A DNA stretch of 64,000 nucleotides from Tetraselmis striata (taxonomy: Eukaryota; Chlorophyta; Chlorodendrophyceae; Chlorodendrales; Chlorodendraceae), in contig VCJN01003221.1 in NCBI GenBank assembly GCA_006384855.1, forward strand, positions 1 to 64,000. The letters run 5' to 3'. Position numbers and translations under genes: made by a program. The notes below the pieces were generated by a model that saw only the letters and a list, made by a program, of their open reading frames with translations, ran no database searches and was not told the origin of the DNA. This document shows, piece by piece, positions 1 through 10,655 of this stretch (the first letter of the stretch is position 1; each line of letters begins with the position of its first letter).

Positions 1-862
1 GGCTTATATGCCCGCTTTGCCGATCAACTTCTACGCACTTTCCGTCCCTCAACCGCCGGACATGGGGGTTAAGCCGCCAGCCTCGGCAGTTGCTTAGCCA
101 GACTTGGCATCCCGTACCGTGTCCATGGCTTCGCAGCTCTGCCGCCGGCACACGCCGAGTCCGGGGCTTGCTGCCGCGGGGTTGCGCACGCATGCACGCA
201 CGGTAATACGCCGCCGACGCCGCCACGCTTACTTCCACCACCTTCGCCAGCCGCAGCTTCGCACGCCGTTCCGCCGACATACGAAACGCACGAATCCCCC
301 CACCCCCCCCCCCTCTCCCCGCCCCCGCGTCATGTATAATATATTCGAGGCGACTATGCGGGGCGCAGCACACGCCGCGGCGTGGGTCGGCGGAGCGGCA
401 TGCGGCGGGAGCCCTAATGGCCGGGCAGTATCGACACCCACACAGGCACCGCCGCTCGCCTCCGACGCGGATGAACCGCCTCCCAAAGGAAACATGCCGG
501 TTGGTGGTAAGCCCAGCAGGCGTGGGGTGCCGGCGCCGGTACTGGTGCGATGGAGCTGTCGCGTCAGGAACCGCACCGCATGTGGAGCAACACATGGCGG
601 TGCCGGCCCCACCTATGTCTAGGGCCACCTCCTCACAACACCCCGCCACGACGGCGTCGGCCACCGCCGACGGCGCCGTTGCGGGGGGGGGACGCCCTGC
701 CAGGCGACGATGATGCGCCTGGTGCGCCGCGTCAGGAGGCGGAGGAGGCCGTGGTCGAGGCGACTGATCGGGCTGAGGGGGTTGTTGAGGCGAGCGAGGC
801 TGTGCTCGCGCCATCCGCCCCGCAGCCACCTGCGGGACATGCCGACTTGCTCGTCGCCATGT
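1..862. other. GC-rich stretch with no supported gene
   Basis: Several overlapping frames are open on both strands because of the high GC content, but none shows a recognisable domain. A C-rich tract lies near 300-315. This may be the edge of a mobile element continuing to the left of the window. Confidence 0.3.
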
Positions 863-1198
863 TGACCGGAGCACTACGAGCAGTGGCGGGAGGCGGCCAC
901 ATGCACTATCATGTGCGTGGACTGCGGCCAACGGACGGACTGGGAGTGTTGCTGCGACGGCACCCCGGCTTTGTGCGGCCCCAAGTACCCATGCATGGCG
1001 ACCCATCAGCGGGCAGTCCCCTGCCCGACCACGGCCACGAAGAGGGCGGAGTTCCGCCATGTCAGGGACGCGTTCCACGACGCGACTCGCGCCGCCGTGT
1101 GTGAGGCTTCCGAGAAGGCACGCGCGGCTGGTAGGGTGCGCAGGGTGAGGCGGCGGACGGCCCAGGAGCTGAAGGAGAGCGAGACATGCCGTCAGTGA
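863..1198 (+). CDS. Cysteine-rich ORF, possible transposase C-terminal tail
   Basis: The frame opens after a stop at 863-865 and runs to 1198. The first ATG is at 911. The peptide has a dense cysteine/histidine cluster: CVDCG, then WECCCDG, then LCGPKYPC and a histidine, followed by a basic tail rich in Arg. The spacing C-x2-C ... C-x-C ... LC ... C ... H recalls the cysteine-rich C-terminal domain of piggyBac-like transposases, but no DDD catalytic domain is visible upstream. An overlapping frame (550-1104) is acidic/Pro-rich in its first part and could be an upstream exon or linker. It may be the last exon of a decayed transposon. The function is not established; a chance cysteine-rich frame is the alternative. 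Confidence 0.3.
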
Positions 1199-1965
1199 GG
1201 TCGGGCGCAATGTCATTGGGTGGGGCACACGGACGTGTAACACTTGCACTTTGCGCGTACTGCTGGGTTACATCCAGGCTGCGTCACACTATGCAACCGG
1301 AAAGGCTGCGTTGCTACTGCAAACGATGCTACGCCTCACTCGGTAGCAACCGCTGCCCCGCCCATCCCACTCGGGATGCTGAGAGCAGCTAAAGGGCACC
1401 GGGGGCGGGGCAAGAGGGAGCAGGGCCAATGATTGTGGAAGAGCGGGGACCCGCTTGCATGCCATCGTATTATATCTTGCACAATATCTGTTGCTGCACT
1501 CATATCTCACATCACTAGCTTAGCTATAGTGATTCCCCCCCCCCCCCCCCCCCCCCCCCGCACCGCGTACGCACAAGCCTGGGTATACGCATCAACTGCC
1601 CGCCGGGATGAGAAACTGGTATTGGTAGTGTGTCTGTGGGGTGGAGGGGGGGGGGGGCAAAAGAACTGCCAATTGCTGCCAAGCTGGTGCGTTACATTGG
1701 GGCAGGCGCTGGGCAGACAATTGGGGCTCGCTTCAGAGCATTGTCTAGTGCCTATGCGGCTGCGCTGCCTCCGCCGCATGCAGACTCTGCGGGCTCACCA
1801 GCACCGCCACCTCAGTCATGCGGCCCTGCATCCCGCAGCCCGCCGCCGTCAGCCAGATCAGAGGTATCCAGAAGCCAGTGCTGGGGTTGTTGCGGCATGA
1901 CCGCATAGTTTTCAGCGGCTGCCGTCCACAGCTTGTAATGCATCCCTTTCCGCCGATTCCGCTGT
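1199..1965. other. Non-coding stretch with poly-C and poly-G runs
   Basis: No supported gene. It contains a C25 homopolymer at 1535-1559 and a G-run near 1646-1656. The open frames here are low-complexity shadows of these tracts. Confidence 0.4.
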
Positions 1966-1970
1966 ATGCG

Positions 1971-2322
1971 CTGTCTTGGCGCCGCGCTGCCCCGGCCGCC
2001 GCTGTCTTGGCGCCGCGCTGCCCCGGCCGCCGCTGTCTTGGCGCCGCGCTGCCCCGGCCGCCGCTGTCTTGGCGCCGCGCTGCCCCGGCCGCCGCTGTCT
2101 TGGCGCCGCGCTGCCCCGGCCGCCGCTGTCTTGGCGCCGCGCTGCCCCGGCCGCCGCGCCTTGGCGCCGCGCTGCCCCGGCCGCCGCGCCTTGGCGCCGC
2201 GCTGCCCCGGCCGCCGCGCCTTGGCGCCGCGCTGCCCCGGCCGCCGCGCCTTGGCGCCGCGCTGCCCCGGCCGCCGCGCCTTGGCGCCGCGCTGCCCCGG
2301 CCGCCGCGCCTTGGCGCCGCGC
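1971..2322. repeat. GC-rich minisatellite with 31-bp and then 30-bp units
   Basis: About twelve head-to-tail units of a core that starts TTGGCGCCGCGCTGCCCCGG. The first half repeats every 31 bp (for example 2001 to 2032) with a spacer ending GCTGTC. From about 2155 the period becomes 30 bp with the ending CGCGCC. The 30-bp half therefore keeps one reading frame (a 10-residue Ala/Pro/Arg repeat on either strand), while the 31-bp half cycles through all three. Long open frames across it are repeat artefacts, although a minus-strand coding frame from the neighbouring element appears to run into it. Confidence 0.9.
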
Positions 2323-2339
2323 GGGGTATCGAGTCCTCC

Positions 2340-3796
2340 CCTCCCTAGTGAGCGCGTCCACCTGCGCCTTGCGCTCGGGGCCGTCCTCCTCCGTCACCAC
2401 ATTCTGCAACCCCCACCGCGTGACGAACCACGCAGCTCCTTGCATGCGCTTGTACATGTGCCCAAGCACCGCCTAGGGACGCGAAGCTCCTTCTCGGTCA
2501 TGATCGCCTTCACCCGGGCCTCCTCGAGCAGCGGACCGGCGTTAAGAATGGAAAACGTTTCCATGTGGTGCAAGCAGTCCTCCATGGCCCAGCCGGACTG
2601 CACCGTCACCTTGCCTGACCCTGCAGTCATGGAGGGGAATGCCGTCACGCCCACGCCCACGCCCACGCCCACGCCCGGGGGGGGGGGGGGGGTTACCTTT
2701 CGATTCTTGGACACTGCAAACGAAGGGCGCAACCCGCGTTCAAAGTTGCTGGGTATCGGGACTAAAGCCTGGCGCCGGTCTTCCTGCTTCATAGCTCGGA
2801 ATCCAATGTGGCCCTGCACGGTGACAAATTTCCTCCAGAAGTCCCTTCCCAAGCCAAAAAAAAACAGGTGGAACGGCGCGAGGGGGAAGAGGTTGATCAT
2901 GCTGACATAGCCCAGGACCACATGCACATGGCACACGCCATGGCAGCCAGTGTTCTGCTTGGCCTCCGCCAGCCGGGTTGTGTTGAACGCACGCCGGGCA
3001 AGGTGCGTGATTCACTGGACAAGTCATCGCCTTGATGGACGGTTACCAAGCGAGCCTCCCCGTCCGCATCCACAGGGGGGTGCTCCTGGGCAGCCGCCAT
3101 AGCCTCCACAACCTGCCACGCCGACCGGGCGGGTGCGTGTGATTCCATACAACCGCAGTTGAGTGGTGCCACCAGCACGCAGGCCGGGCCCACTCACCTC
3201 TGAACGCAGAAGGTCCACAATGTCACCGTCCTCGAAAACAGCGCGCCACTGGGTCGCCCCGCCGTAGTCCTCCAACACCCACTCGGTAACGACGCCGGTT
3301 ATCACGCCGTAGTGCCATACTCCCCGGAACTTCTTGGCGATGACCTTCATGTAGAAGTCGCCGGGATCGCCTTTCCTTATCACGCCCTCATCGCGGGTTC
3401 GACGCCCGCCGGCGGCCACGCAGGCGCGTCGATGTCCATACCGTCTTCGCCAACGGGGTCCTCCCCCACGCCCATCACATCGTCCACCTTCGAGCCGCCG
3501 TCGTCCGAGACCGGCGCCGGCGGGCCGTTTCCGACGGCTGCAGCTACTCCTGCTGCCGCGCTTGTTGCTGCTGTTGCTGCTGCTGCTGCTGCCGCCCCTG
3601 CTGCTGCTGGTTGTGATAAGGCGGCCTTGCGGCGCAACTTAGCCGCACGCTTCAACGAGTGGCTACAGTTCGGGTATTTCCGGAAGTGCCGCTCTCGCGC
3701 CGTCCTTTCACTACTACCCGTCACGATGCCGTGGCAGTGCTTGCATGTGTACACGCCATCCTTCGACACACTCGCTATCCATCCCTTTGCCGGCAT
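2340..3796 (-). pseudogene. BED-like zinc-finger / Tudor-like transposon gene, multi-exon, probably broken
   Basis: Minus-strand coding starts with a Met at 3796. The first exon carries a C2H2/BED-type finger (YTCKHCHG ... RHFRKYPNC) followed by an Ala-rich stretch and an acidic stretch. A second exon (about 3397 to 3198) encodes a Tudor/chromo-like segment containing KKFRGVWHYGVITG and WRAVFEDGDIVDLL, and ends at a clean GTGAGT donor. Further exons follow to about 2340. One intron begins GTAACCCCC and holds a C14 tract and a CCCACG hexamer repeat (2646-2691). Near 2478 the frame must shift by one base to continue (ELRVP into VLGHMYKRMQG), which suggests decay. The order of finger and Tudor-like domain is shared with the element at 7.1-8.8 kb. 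I infer a DNA-transposon protein but do not recognise its catalytic part. Exon borders other than those named are approximate. Confidence 0.45.
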
Positions 3797-4009
3797 GCCT
3801 GCTGCCGCGCGCGGGGGGCGGGGGGGGGGTTGAGAGTTGGGGTGGATGTAACCCACCACCGGCAGGCAACACAGATGCGAGTGCGCGGCTGTCCGCGCTT
3901 GATTCAACGGTGAGCGGCGGTGACCGTGAGGCGACCCCGTACTTCATGCGCGTGCTGGGGCGTTACACAATCATCAGCAGTTAGGGCGGCTGCATTAAAA
4001 CGCGCACCT

Positions 4010-4140
4010 ACGAACACCACCTACCGCCTACCACCTACCGTACCACCTACATCCGCCCACACCTCCGCCCGTCGTGCCGCACATCGCGGCACACCGCGGG
4101 GTCAGCGGTCAGCGATGTGCGGTCAGCGATGTGCGGCGAT
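4010..4140. repeat. Short tandem repeats beside a transposon terminus
   Basis: CTACC-type repeats at 4018-4050 are followed by three imperfect copies of GCGGTCAGCGATGT at 4102-4139. They lie about 250 bp inside the CACTG-type terminus at 4395. Subterminal repeats of this kind are typical of CACTA-like elements. Confidence 0.4.
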
Positions 4141-4373
4141 GTGCAATGAGTGCGTACATCCGCCTGTACTTAGCCCGGGTGCTCCGCGTCGGCGGGCGAC
4201 ACGCGAGCCCGCGTGCGCATATCAATTTGATGAAATTATGGAAACGAGAAATTCATATAGTACTTTACAGGTCGCGCGCGATAGTCGTCGCTACTCGGTG
4301 TGAAATCCACGTCCCTCGTCCGTCCCGTATCCTCCCCGTATGTCGTCGTTCGTCACCAGTAGGGCACATTTAC

Positions 4374-4395
4374 GTCACATCTGAATCTCACAGTG
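4374..4395 (-). mobile_element. Terminal inverted repeat, left element (CACTG type)
   Basis: Read on the minus strand this 22-mer begins CACTGTGAGATTCAGATG. It matches 6893-6914 (plus strand) at 21 of 22 positions in inverted orientation. The CACTG start is like the CACTA termini of En/Spm elements. It lies upstream of the minus-strand zinc-finger gene that starts at 3796, so it would be that element's 5' end. Confidence 0.6.
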
Positions 4396-4850
4396 TTAGG
4401 ACTTAGGCCGAATAGACGTCTAGCCGTAGATAGTCCTAGAGCAGGAGCTGAGTCGAGGGCCCATTGGATCGTTATTCCACACGGCCAGGAATAATGAGCA
4501 GAGATTTGGGAAAAGGGATTCTTACAGTACCGGGAGCCGGTAACCTGGGTGACTGGCCCGGCGGTGGTTTTGCCGGCCTATTTATAGTCGCTGGTTTCCG
4601 TCATTCCGTGCGCTGCGTATTGATTCCAATTCCCGCCACTTGTGCTGCGTGTAACTACTAGACTAATACTAAAATCGACGTGTGCGGTCCTAATCCGCGG
4701 CCCGTCGCTATTTTAGTCATTGACTACTAAGTACAGACACGGTTCCTAGCACCTTCGCCTGTCCGCAGCACAACGGTTATTTTCATTCGCTATTATGCAC
4801 ATGTGAGAAGTTACTCGCACATGCAATAGCGTTCTAGGTGGTTCAAGAGG

Positions 4851-5046
4851 ATGGCCGTTATTCCCAAAGGCTACAAGCGACTGGCCAATTGTGACGATAT
4901 CATGTACATGTTCATCAGCGGTAAGTAAGTTCTATTAATACTGTGCCTTTTCGCCAGTGCGATTGCTTTCGGTGGAATGTAGGTGACCTTGGTTTGCGTG
5001 ATGACCCCTAGGAGACTTCCGAGATGCCATGGACGAGATCACATAG
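4851..5046 (+). CDS. Spliced 34-codon mini-ORF in array unit 1
   Basis: Exon 1 (4851-4920) starts with ATG and encodes MAVIPKGYKRLANCDD plus seven more residues. It ends at a consensus donor GTAAGTAAG. The intron is 4921-5011 and ends in CCCCTAG. Exon 2 (5012-5046) continues in frame (DFRDAMDEIT) to a TAG. A TATA-like site sits 264 bp upstream. The strong splice sites suggest a genuine transcribed unit, perhaps the 5' part of a longer transposon gene that has been cut off. The peptide is not recognised. Confidence 0.4.
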
Positions 5047-5880
5047 ATCACATAGAATGCTCCCGGTGACATCTCACTCGTGGTCGTAGACACGAACTAT
5101 GGAGCTGCAAACCCGCCTTTGGGAAAGCCAACGGTTGTTGCGGAAGCACGAGCCCTCGAATTCGGCAGAGAAATGTGGGGAACAAGTGAGTTCGCCGCCA
5201 CACTGGAGCTGGCAGAGTCAAGCGGGGACGGATTCTCGACACCGGTGGTATGGTTTTGTATCAGACCAACAGTTTGGAACCTCCGGCTCTGTGTTGCATA
5301 ACGCGCGTTGGAGCTTCAAGGCGATATACTGGAGCAAGGGCCCCTCTCAGCCATGCATTGGCAAGAGGTGGATCCACCAAGGAGAGCACCATTGGTTCCG
5401 CTGGCGCGGGATGTTACAGCCCCCCTTAGGACTTAGGCCGAATAGACGTCTAGCCGTAGATAGTCCTAGAGCAGGAGCTGAGTCGAGGGCCCATTGGATC
5501 GTTATTCCACACGGCCAGGAATAATGAGCAGAGATTTGGGAAAAGGGATTCTTACAGTACCGGGAGCCGGTAACCTGGGTGACTGGCCCGGCGGTGGTTT
5601 TGCCGGCCTATTTATAGTCGCTGGTTTCCGTCATTCCGTGCGCTGCGTATTGATTCCAATTCCCGCCACTTGTGCTGCGTGTAACTACTAGACTAATACT
5701 AAAATCGACGTGTGCGGTCCTAATCCGCGGCCCGTCGCTATTTTAGTCATTGACTACTAAGTACAGACACGGTTCCTAGCACCTTCGCCTGTCCGCAGCA
5801 CAACGGTTATTTTCATTCGCTATTATGCACATGTGAGAAGTTACTCGCACATGCAATAGCGTTCTAGGTGGTTCAAGAGG

Positions 5881-6076
5881 ATGGCCGTTATTCCCAAAGG
5901 CTACAAGCGACTGGCCAATTGTGACGATATCATGTACATGTTCATCAGCGGTAAGTAAGTTCTATTAATACTGTGCCTTTTCGCCAGTGCGATTGCTTTC
6001 GGTGGAATGTAGGTGACCTTGGTTTGCGTGATGACCCCTAGGAGACTTCCGAGATGCCATGGACGAGATCACATAG
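5881..6076 (+). CDS. Spliced 34-codon mini-ORF in array unit 2
   Basis: Identical duplicate of the mini-ORF at 4851-5046, shifted by exactly 1030 bp. Exon 1 is 5881-5950, the intron 5951-6041, exon 2 6042-6076. The third array unit is truncated before this point and lacks it. Confidence 0.4.
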
Positions 6077-6892
6077 ATCACATAGAATGCTCCCGGTGAC
6101 ATCTCACTCGTGGTCGTAGACACGAACTATGGAGCTGCAAACCCGCCTTTGGGAAAGCCAACGGTTGTTGCGGAAGCACGAGCCCTCGAATTCGGCAGAG
6201 AAATGTGGGGAACAAGTGAGTTCGCCGCCACACTGGAGCTGGCAGAGTCAAGCGGGGACGGATTCTCGACACCGGTGGTATGGTTTTGTATCAGACCAAC
6301 AGTTTGGAACCTCCGGCTCTGTGTTGCATAACGCGCGTTGGAGCTTCAAGGCGATATACTGGAGCAAGGGCCCCTCTCAGCCATGCATTGGCAAGAGGTG
6401 GATCCACCAAGGAGAGCACCTACCATTGGTTCCGCTGGCGCGGGATGTTACAGCCCCCCTTAGGACTTAGGCCGAATAGACGTCTAGCCGTAGATAGTCC
6501 TAGAGCAAGAGCTGAGTCGAGGGCCCATTGGATCGTTATTCCACACGGCCAGGAATAATGAGCAGAGATTTGGGAAAAGGGATTCTTACAGTACCGGGAG
6601 CCGGTAACCTGGGTGACTGGCCCGGCGGTGGTTTTGCCGGCCTATTTATAGTCGCTGGTTTCCGTCATTCCGTGCGCTGCGTATTGATTCCAATTCCCGC
6701 CACTTGTGCTGCGTGTAACTACTAGACTAATACTAAAATCGACGTGTGCGGTCCTAATCCGCGGCCCGTCGCTATTTTAGTCATTGACTACTAAGTACAG
6801 ACACGGTTCCTAGCACCTTCGCCTGTCCGCAGCACAGCGGTTATTTTCATTCGCTATTATGCACATGTGAGAAGTTACTCGCACATGCAATA

Positions 6893-6914
6893 CACTGTGA
6901 GATTCATATGTGAC
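6893..6914 (+). mobile_element. Terminal inverted repeat, right element (CACTG type)
   Basis: Begins CACTGTGAGATTCATATG and is the inverted partner of 4374-4395. The minus-strand transposase-like gene at 7.1-8.8 kb reads toward it, so it would be the 3' end of that element. The opposite end of this element was not found. Confidence 0.6.
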
Positions 6915-7136
6915 ATACGGGTGACGAAGCACTACTACTAGCGACTATTATCTATCCGTGAAGGCTGCTGTTGGTGGCGGCACGTCCATCCAGTTACGTG
7001 CGAGTACATCCGGCGTTATTGCCGGCGGGCGATAAATCCTTTTTGTCATCATTCTGGCAGTCGTACTAGCCCGGTGAACTGTTACATGGCACTGACGTAT
7101 AAGGTACAAGGGTACCGATCTAATGGTGGGGAGTCG

Positions 7137-8785
7137 ACGAGCAGGGTGGGCAAGGATACTCACCGCTGTCGTGCAGTCTCCAACGGCCCTCCTGCGTGGA
7201 AAAGTTGTGCTCAGGGTCAGACATCATGTCGATGTCAGCGGGCGGCGGGTTAAAATAATGCCCGCAGCTCCGACACCAATGCCTCTCGAATCGAGATATG
7301 TCGTTGTCGATGCCTAACGCCTTCAGCGACGCTGGCTCTGTCTTCGGAAACCTGTCGTTGCCTAGGGCGGTGTTTAGAATGTAGATTATCTCTTCATACG
7401 CAGCGGTGGGCAGCTCGTAGTCGGCTTTGACGCCTAGAAGGTCGACAAGCACACCCCCGATGCTCGAGTTCTTGGGGGGCTTGCCAATCAGCTCGTGGCT
7501 GAAGCACTCGGGTAGCTCGCGGTCGTCATCGGGGTCCTTCGTACCATTGCCCACCTGATACCGGCAAAACACACGTCGTCAGTGTGGGCAGGAAAGGGCG
7601 GTGCAAGCCAGGTAGGGTGCAAGCAGTTTCAGCGGGCAGTTGGATGCTGATGAGCACTACGCCGAAGACGGGGCCTATCTCTTCGGCACCGCCTTCCTGC
7701 GTCGCTGCCTCGGGCTGTTGCCGTTGTTCTCCCTCCTGCTCCTCGTCTTCCTCCTCTGTTGGCTCCTCATCCGTCGTATCATCGTCGCTGCCGTTCAAGC
7801 TTGATAGAAACCCTGCCGGTTCGCCTTCTTGCAGTTCGTTGTCCTCCAAGAATTTGTCGTCCAGTAGCCTACCAGCACGATCCGGCTCGCCCATCGCACC
7901 CGCGTTAGCGGCACAACCGGACCGCCCGGAACCGGTTCCTCCTCCCCGTTGCTACCGAGGTCGTTCCGGTTGCCGGCAACGTTGTCGACTTCCATAGGGG
8001 CGGGCGGCTCCTCCGAGCTGCCACCGTCCAAGGTAAACAATCGAGAAAATATTTGTTCGCGAACGACTGACAGTTGCATCACGCGTGTGCTGTAAAAGCG
8101 GCCACGGGGAAAGCACATAACAAGGCGATGTCATCTACTGGTGGGTCGAAGGTTAAAGTGGTTGGGAATTGAAGCAGTAGACCAGCAAGAGGGCTTGGGG
8201 CGAGGCACAAGTGGGGCATTACCGTCCGTCGTGATGCCGCACCCTAACCTTGTCGTTGGGGAGCGTCGCAGTGATGACCAGCTCATTATGGTTTGACATG
8301 AACCGAACACCAACCCATCGGCCGACGTCATTCCTCTGGTCAGGAACTCTGCGTTGGGCTGCCCGAGTTCGGGTTCGGCGCGGACAAGGGGGTGTCGGTG
8401 TCGCGGGGGGAGACGCAGGGGCGGGCAGTTCGAGCGACGCTGCTGGCTCATCGAGCGCTTGCGACGGCGAAGAGCCTACTGTTTTTTTCATCTGAGAAAA
8501 GGGGCGGGAGGTGACCGTTACGTTGAGGGCTATGCATTCATGCGTGCACTCCATACATCGCAGACCTACGTGTTAGCACTAACGGGCACTTGCCAGTAAG
8601 CGGGCTTGCTCTGCCGAGCAGGCAGGGTTCGCCGCAGATTTGAGATGGGGCTCTCTGAAGTGGCGGCTGGTCCCGCCGAGTGTCTTCTTGCACACACGGC
8701 ACTGCACCCCAACGACCTTGCCATGTGCATCCTTGCTATGTTGAAAGATGGTCCTCGAACTGACTCCTCGCTGGCCGCCGCGAGG
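7137..8785 (-). pseudogene. Tnp2/CACTA-like transposase fragment with BED-like finger and Tudor-like domain
   Basis: Minus-strand exons can be read in order. The first has a zinc finger (VQCRVCKKT ... SRHFREPHL ... NPAC) near 8730-8640. The next begins after an acceptor near 8492 and ends at a GTTAGG donor near 8246; its Tudor-like segment reads DVGRWVGVRFMSNHNE. A long acidic region follows (8080-7660, two frames). The last exon starts at about 7558 and contains a leucine-rich stretch (LLGVKADYELPTAAYEEI), PKTEPASLKALG and HWCRSCG, then a GTGAGT donor at about 7137. The leucine stretch, Pro-Lys motif and C-x2-C order resembles the region before the catalytic core in Tnp2 transposases of CACTA elements. 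The catalytic domain is missing: only about 220 bp separate this donor from the element terminus at 6893. I infer an internally deleted copy. Confidence 0.45.
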
Positions 8786-8834
8786 CATCGCACGCACGGG
8801 GGACTGGCTCGAAGCAAGTCGCGGGTTACGCACG

Positions 8835-9214
8835 GTGAGCAGGTGGGAAACTGGGAATGATGAGCGGCACTTCCGTCGGACTTATATCACTACAAGCAGC
8901 GCGGCGCAGCCAGCACTTCGTCAGAACCGGTACGGTACCGGTACTCACGCCGCGTCAGCTTCTGGCCGACTAGCGCCGAGCGCCCTCGCGCGCCCGTGTA
9001 GCGGGTACTCGAGGGGCGAAAAGTGCGCAAGGGACTCATATCACGTACCGTTAGCGTACGGGTACTGCCATGGCAGTCATGGCTCGGCGCGGGTACTCGC
9101 GACCACCGCCGGATAGGCGGAGATAAGCGGATATAGGCGAGGGTTAGGCGCGGGTGATACGGAATACAGTAATCGTACAGTAAAATTGAGTACGGATACA
9201 GTACAAGTACCGTG
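8835..9214. other. Repeat-rich spacer with GTACC motifs
   Basis: No gene supported. It contains repeated GGTACCGGTAC-type motifs (8929-8945) and short degenerate tandem motifs of the form GGATAGGCGGAGATAAGCGG (9110-9150). Similar GTACC-rich patches recur at 14.06, 20.96, 21.1-21.2 and 52.37 kb. Confidence 0.4.
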
Positions 9215-10650
9215 TTAAGCGCGGTTAGGCGGACCCCGTTTCGACGAGTGAACATCAGTGATGTATGCAGCTTTGATCTTGTCGATCAGCTTGCTGTCAA
9301 TCTGCAGGGCGGACAATGCTGACAAATAGTCTTGCATTTGCTCAAGGTCAGCCTCGACCAACGGGTTTTCATATTCAGTCAATGCACAATGCAAGTCAGG
9401 GCGGCGAGAGAGAGCATCAGCCTCATTGTCAGCGCCTTTGCGATATAATATATGCAACACATGTTCATTAGTCTGTGGGTTGACTCAGTCTGTGGGCATT
9501 CTCAGAGCTCCTCACTGCTGAACGCAACAAAATATGTCCAGTGGCATAATATGTAGCAAGTCATCATTGGAATGTTGTAAGGACAGCAATGGTGTAACAA
9601 AATACCTTAATATTACCTCAATTCAAAACAGAACCCACGCCACCCTTTCTTATGGCCGGCATTAGGGCATATCGCTTGGAGGTGGCCAAAGGCACCACAC
9701 TTATGGCAAGAGCGAATCATATGACCACCATGAGGAGGTTGGTACATATTACTTCCACTACCATTGGCGTGTGAAATCAAATTGCCAGCCATCACAATAG
9801 CAATGTTATACGGATCGGGATGAGAATAGTAATGGCGACCGACTCTGCCACGACCACCTCCGTAACGACCACCACCACCACGGCCACCACCACCACCACC
9901 ACCCTTCTTGCCGGCATTGTTGGTAGTCGTAGTCGAAAACTTCGCTAGCTTATTGATGGCCTTGCGATCTCGTTCCTTATATTAGGATGTAGAGACATGT
10001 CGGGATCGCATACCTCCTCGCCTCTACATACATCGCATTCCTAAGTAGTCGAAGAGCAGACCCCTCAAAAGGACCACTAGCTAGCTCAGAAGTAGAGACG
10101 GGTTGAGCATCCTTCACGTTCTTGCAAACGCATGGATACGACTTAAGAAGCGCATCATAGAGCTGCCACGCAATAAGACAAATCAGCGAATAAAGTGCTG
10201 ACTGTGCTGATCGCGAAAGACGCGAGTTTTAGTAGAAGGGGCTTCTTGTAGCCGCCGACAGGCTTGCTGGGAAGCTCCCATGGCAGATTCCTTGAGTTCT
10301 TGCCAAACTCGGCATTCTCCTCGTTGTCGGAGTCCGAGTCGTCCCGGACGCGCTTTGTAAAGGCACGGCGACTGCTGCCAACATGTTCCTTGCCAACCCG
10401 CCTTCGGTTGGTCGGGCGGGAAGCAACCGCCGTCGCCGCCGCTGTTGCCTGCGCGGCGACCAGCTGGTCGCGTTGCGCCTCCAAGGCCGAGAAATGAGAC
10501 TCAATTTGAGCGACTTCAACTCAATAAAGACTAAGTTGTTCAGGAGTAGAAACGGCAGGTTCGGCGGAGCCGGGAACTTTGATAGAGTTCTGAACGGTGT
10601 TGATGGAGTCCTCAAATTGTTGAATACCCCTCTCAAGCAAGCGGCGAAAG
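9215..10650 (-). pseudogene. Ty3/gypsy retrotransposon remnant (gag plus RNase H-integrase junction)
   Basis: Reading leftward, a gag-like frame with a coiled-coil-like Gln/Ala/Glu stretch (EAQRDQLVAAQA) runs from about 10650 to 10155 with at least one in-frame stop. A Gly-rich segment (about 9900-9840) precedes a CCHC zinc knuckle, CHKCGAFGHLQAICPN, at 9613-9795. Then comes the end of an RNase H domain with the gypsy signature YRKGADNEADALSRRPDL at 9460-9215. Protease, reverse transcriptase and most of RNase H are absent between knuckle and signature, so the element is internally deleted, and the homology stops abruptly at 9215. The same signature recurs in the remnant at 46.2 kb. Confidence 0.75.
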
Positions 10651-10655
10651 ACTAG

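Larger units (their letters stand above)
4396..6892 (+). repeat. 1.03-kb tandem array, 2.4 copies
   Basis: Unit 1 is 4396-5425, unit 2 is 5426-6459 (1034 bp, with one 4-bp insertion of TACC near 6421), and unit 3 is 6460-6892 (truncated). The copies are almost identical. Each full unit has a TATA-like CTATTTATAG (4578-4587 in unit 1), an ATG-initiated exon and a canonical intron. The array starts directly after the inverted repeat at 4395 and stops directly before its partner at 6893, so it fills the gap between two transposon ends. Confidence 0.85.

Noticed and set aside
1912..2910. Long Ala/Arg/Pro open frames on both strands
   Set aside because: They are translations of the 30/31-bp minisatellite and are open in several frames at once.
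4018..4140. CRISPR-like short direct repeats
   Set aside because: The units are adjacent and degenerate, without unique spacers, and lie at a transposon end.
4464..4661. 65-aa ORF repeated in each array unit (also 5494-5691 and 6528-6725)
   Set aside because: It spans the TATA-like promoter region and has no protein features; the spliced mini-ORF downstream has better signals.
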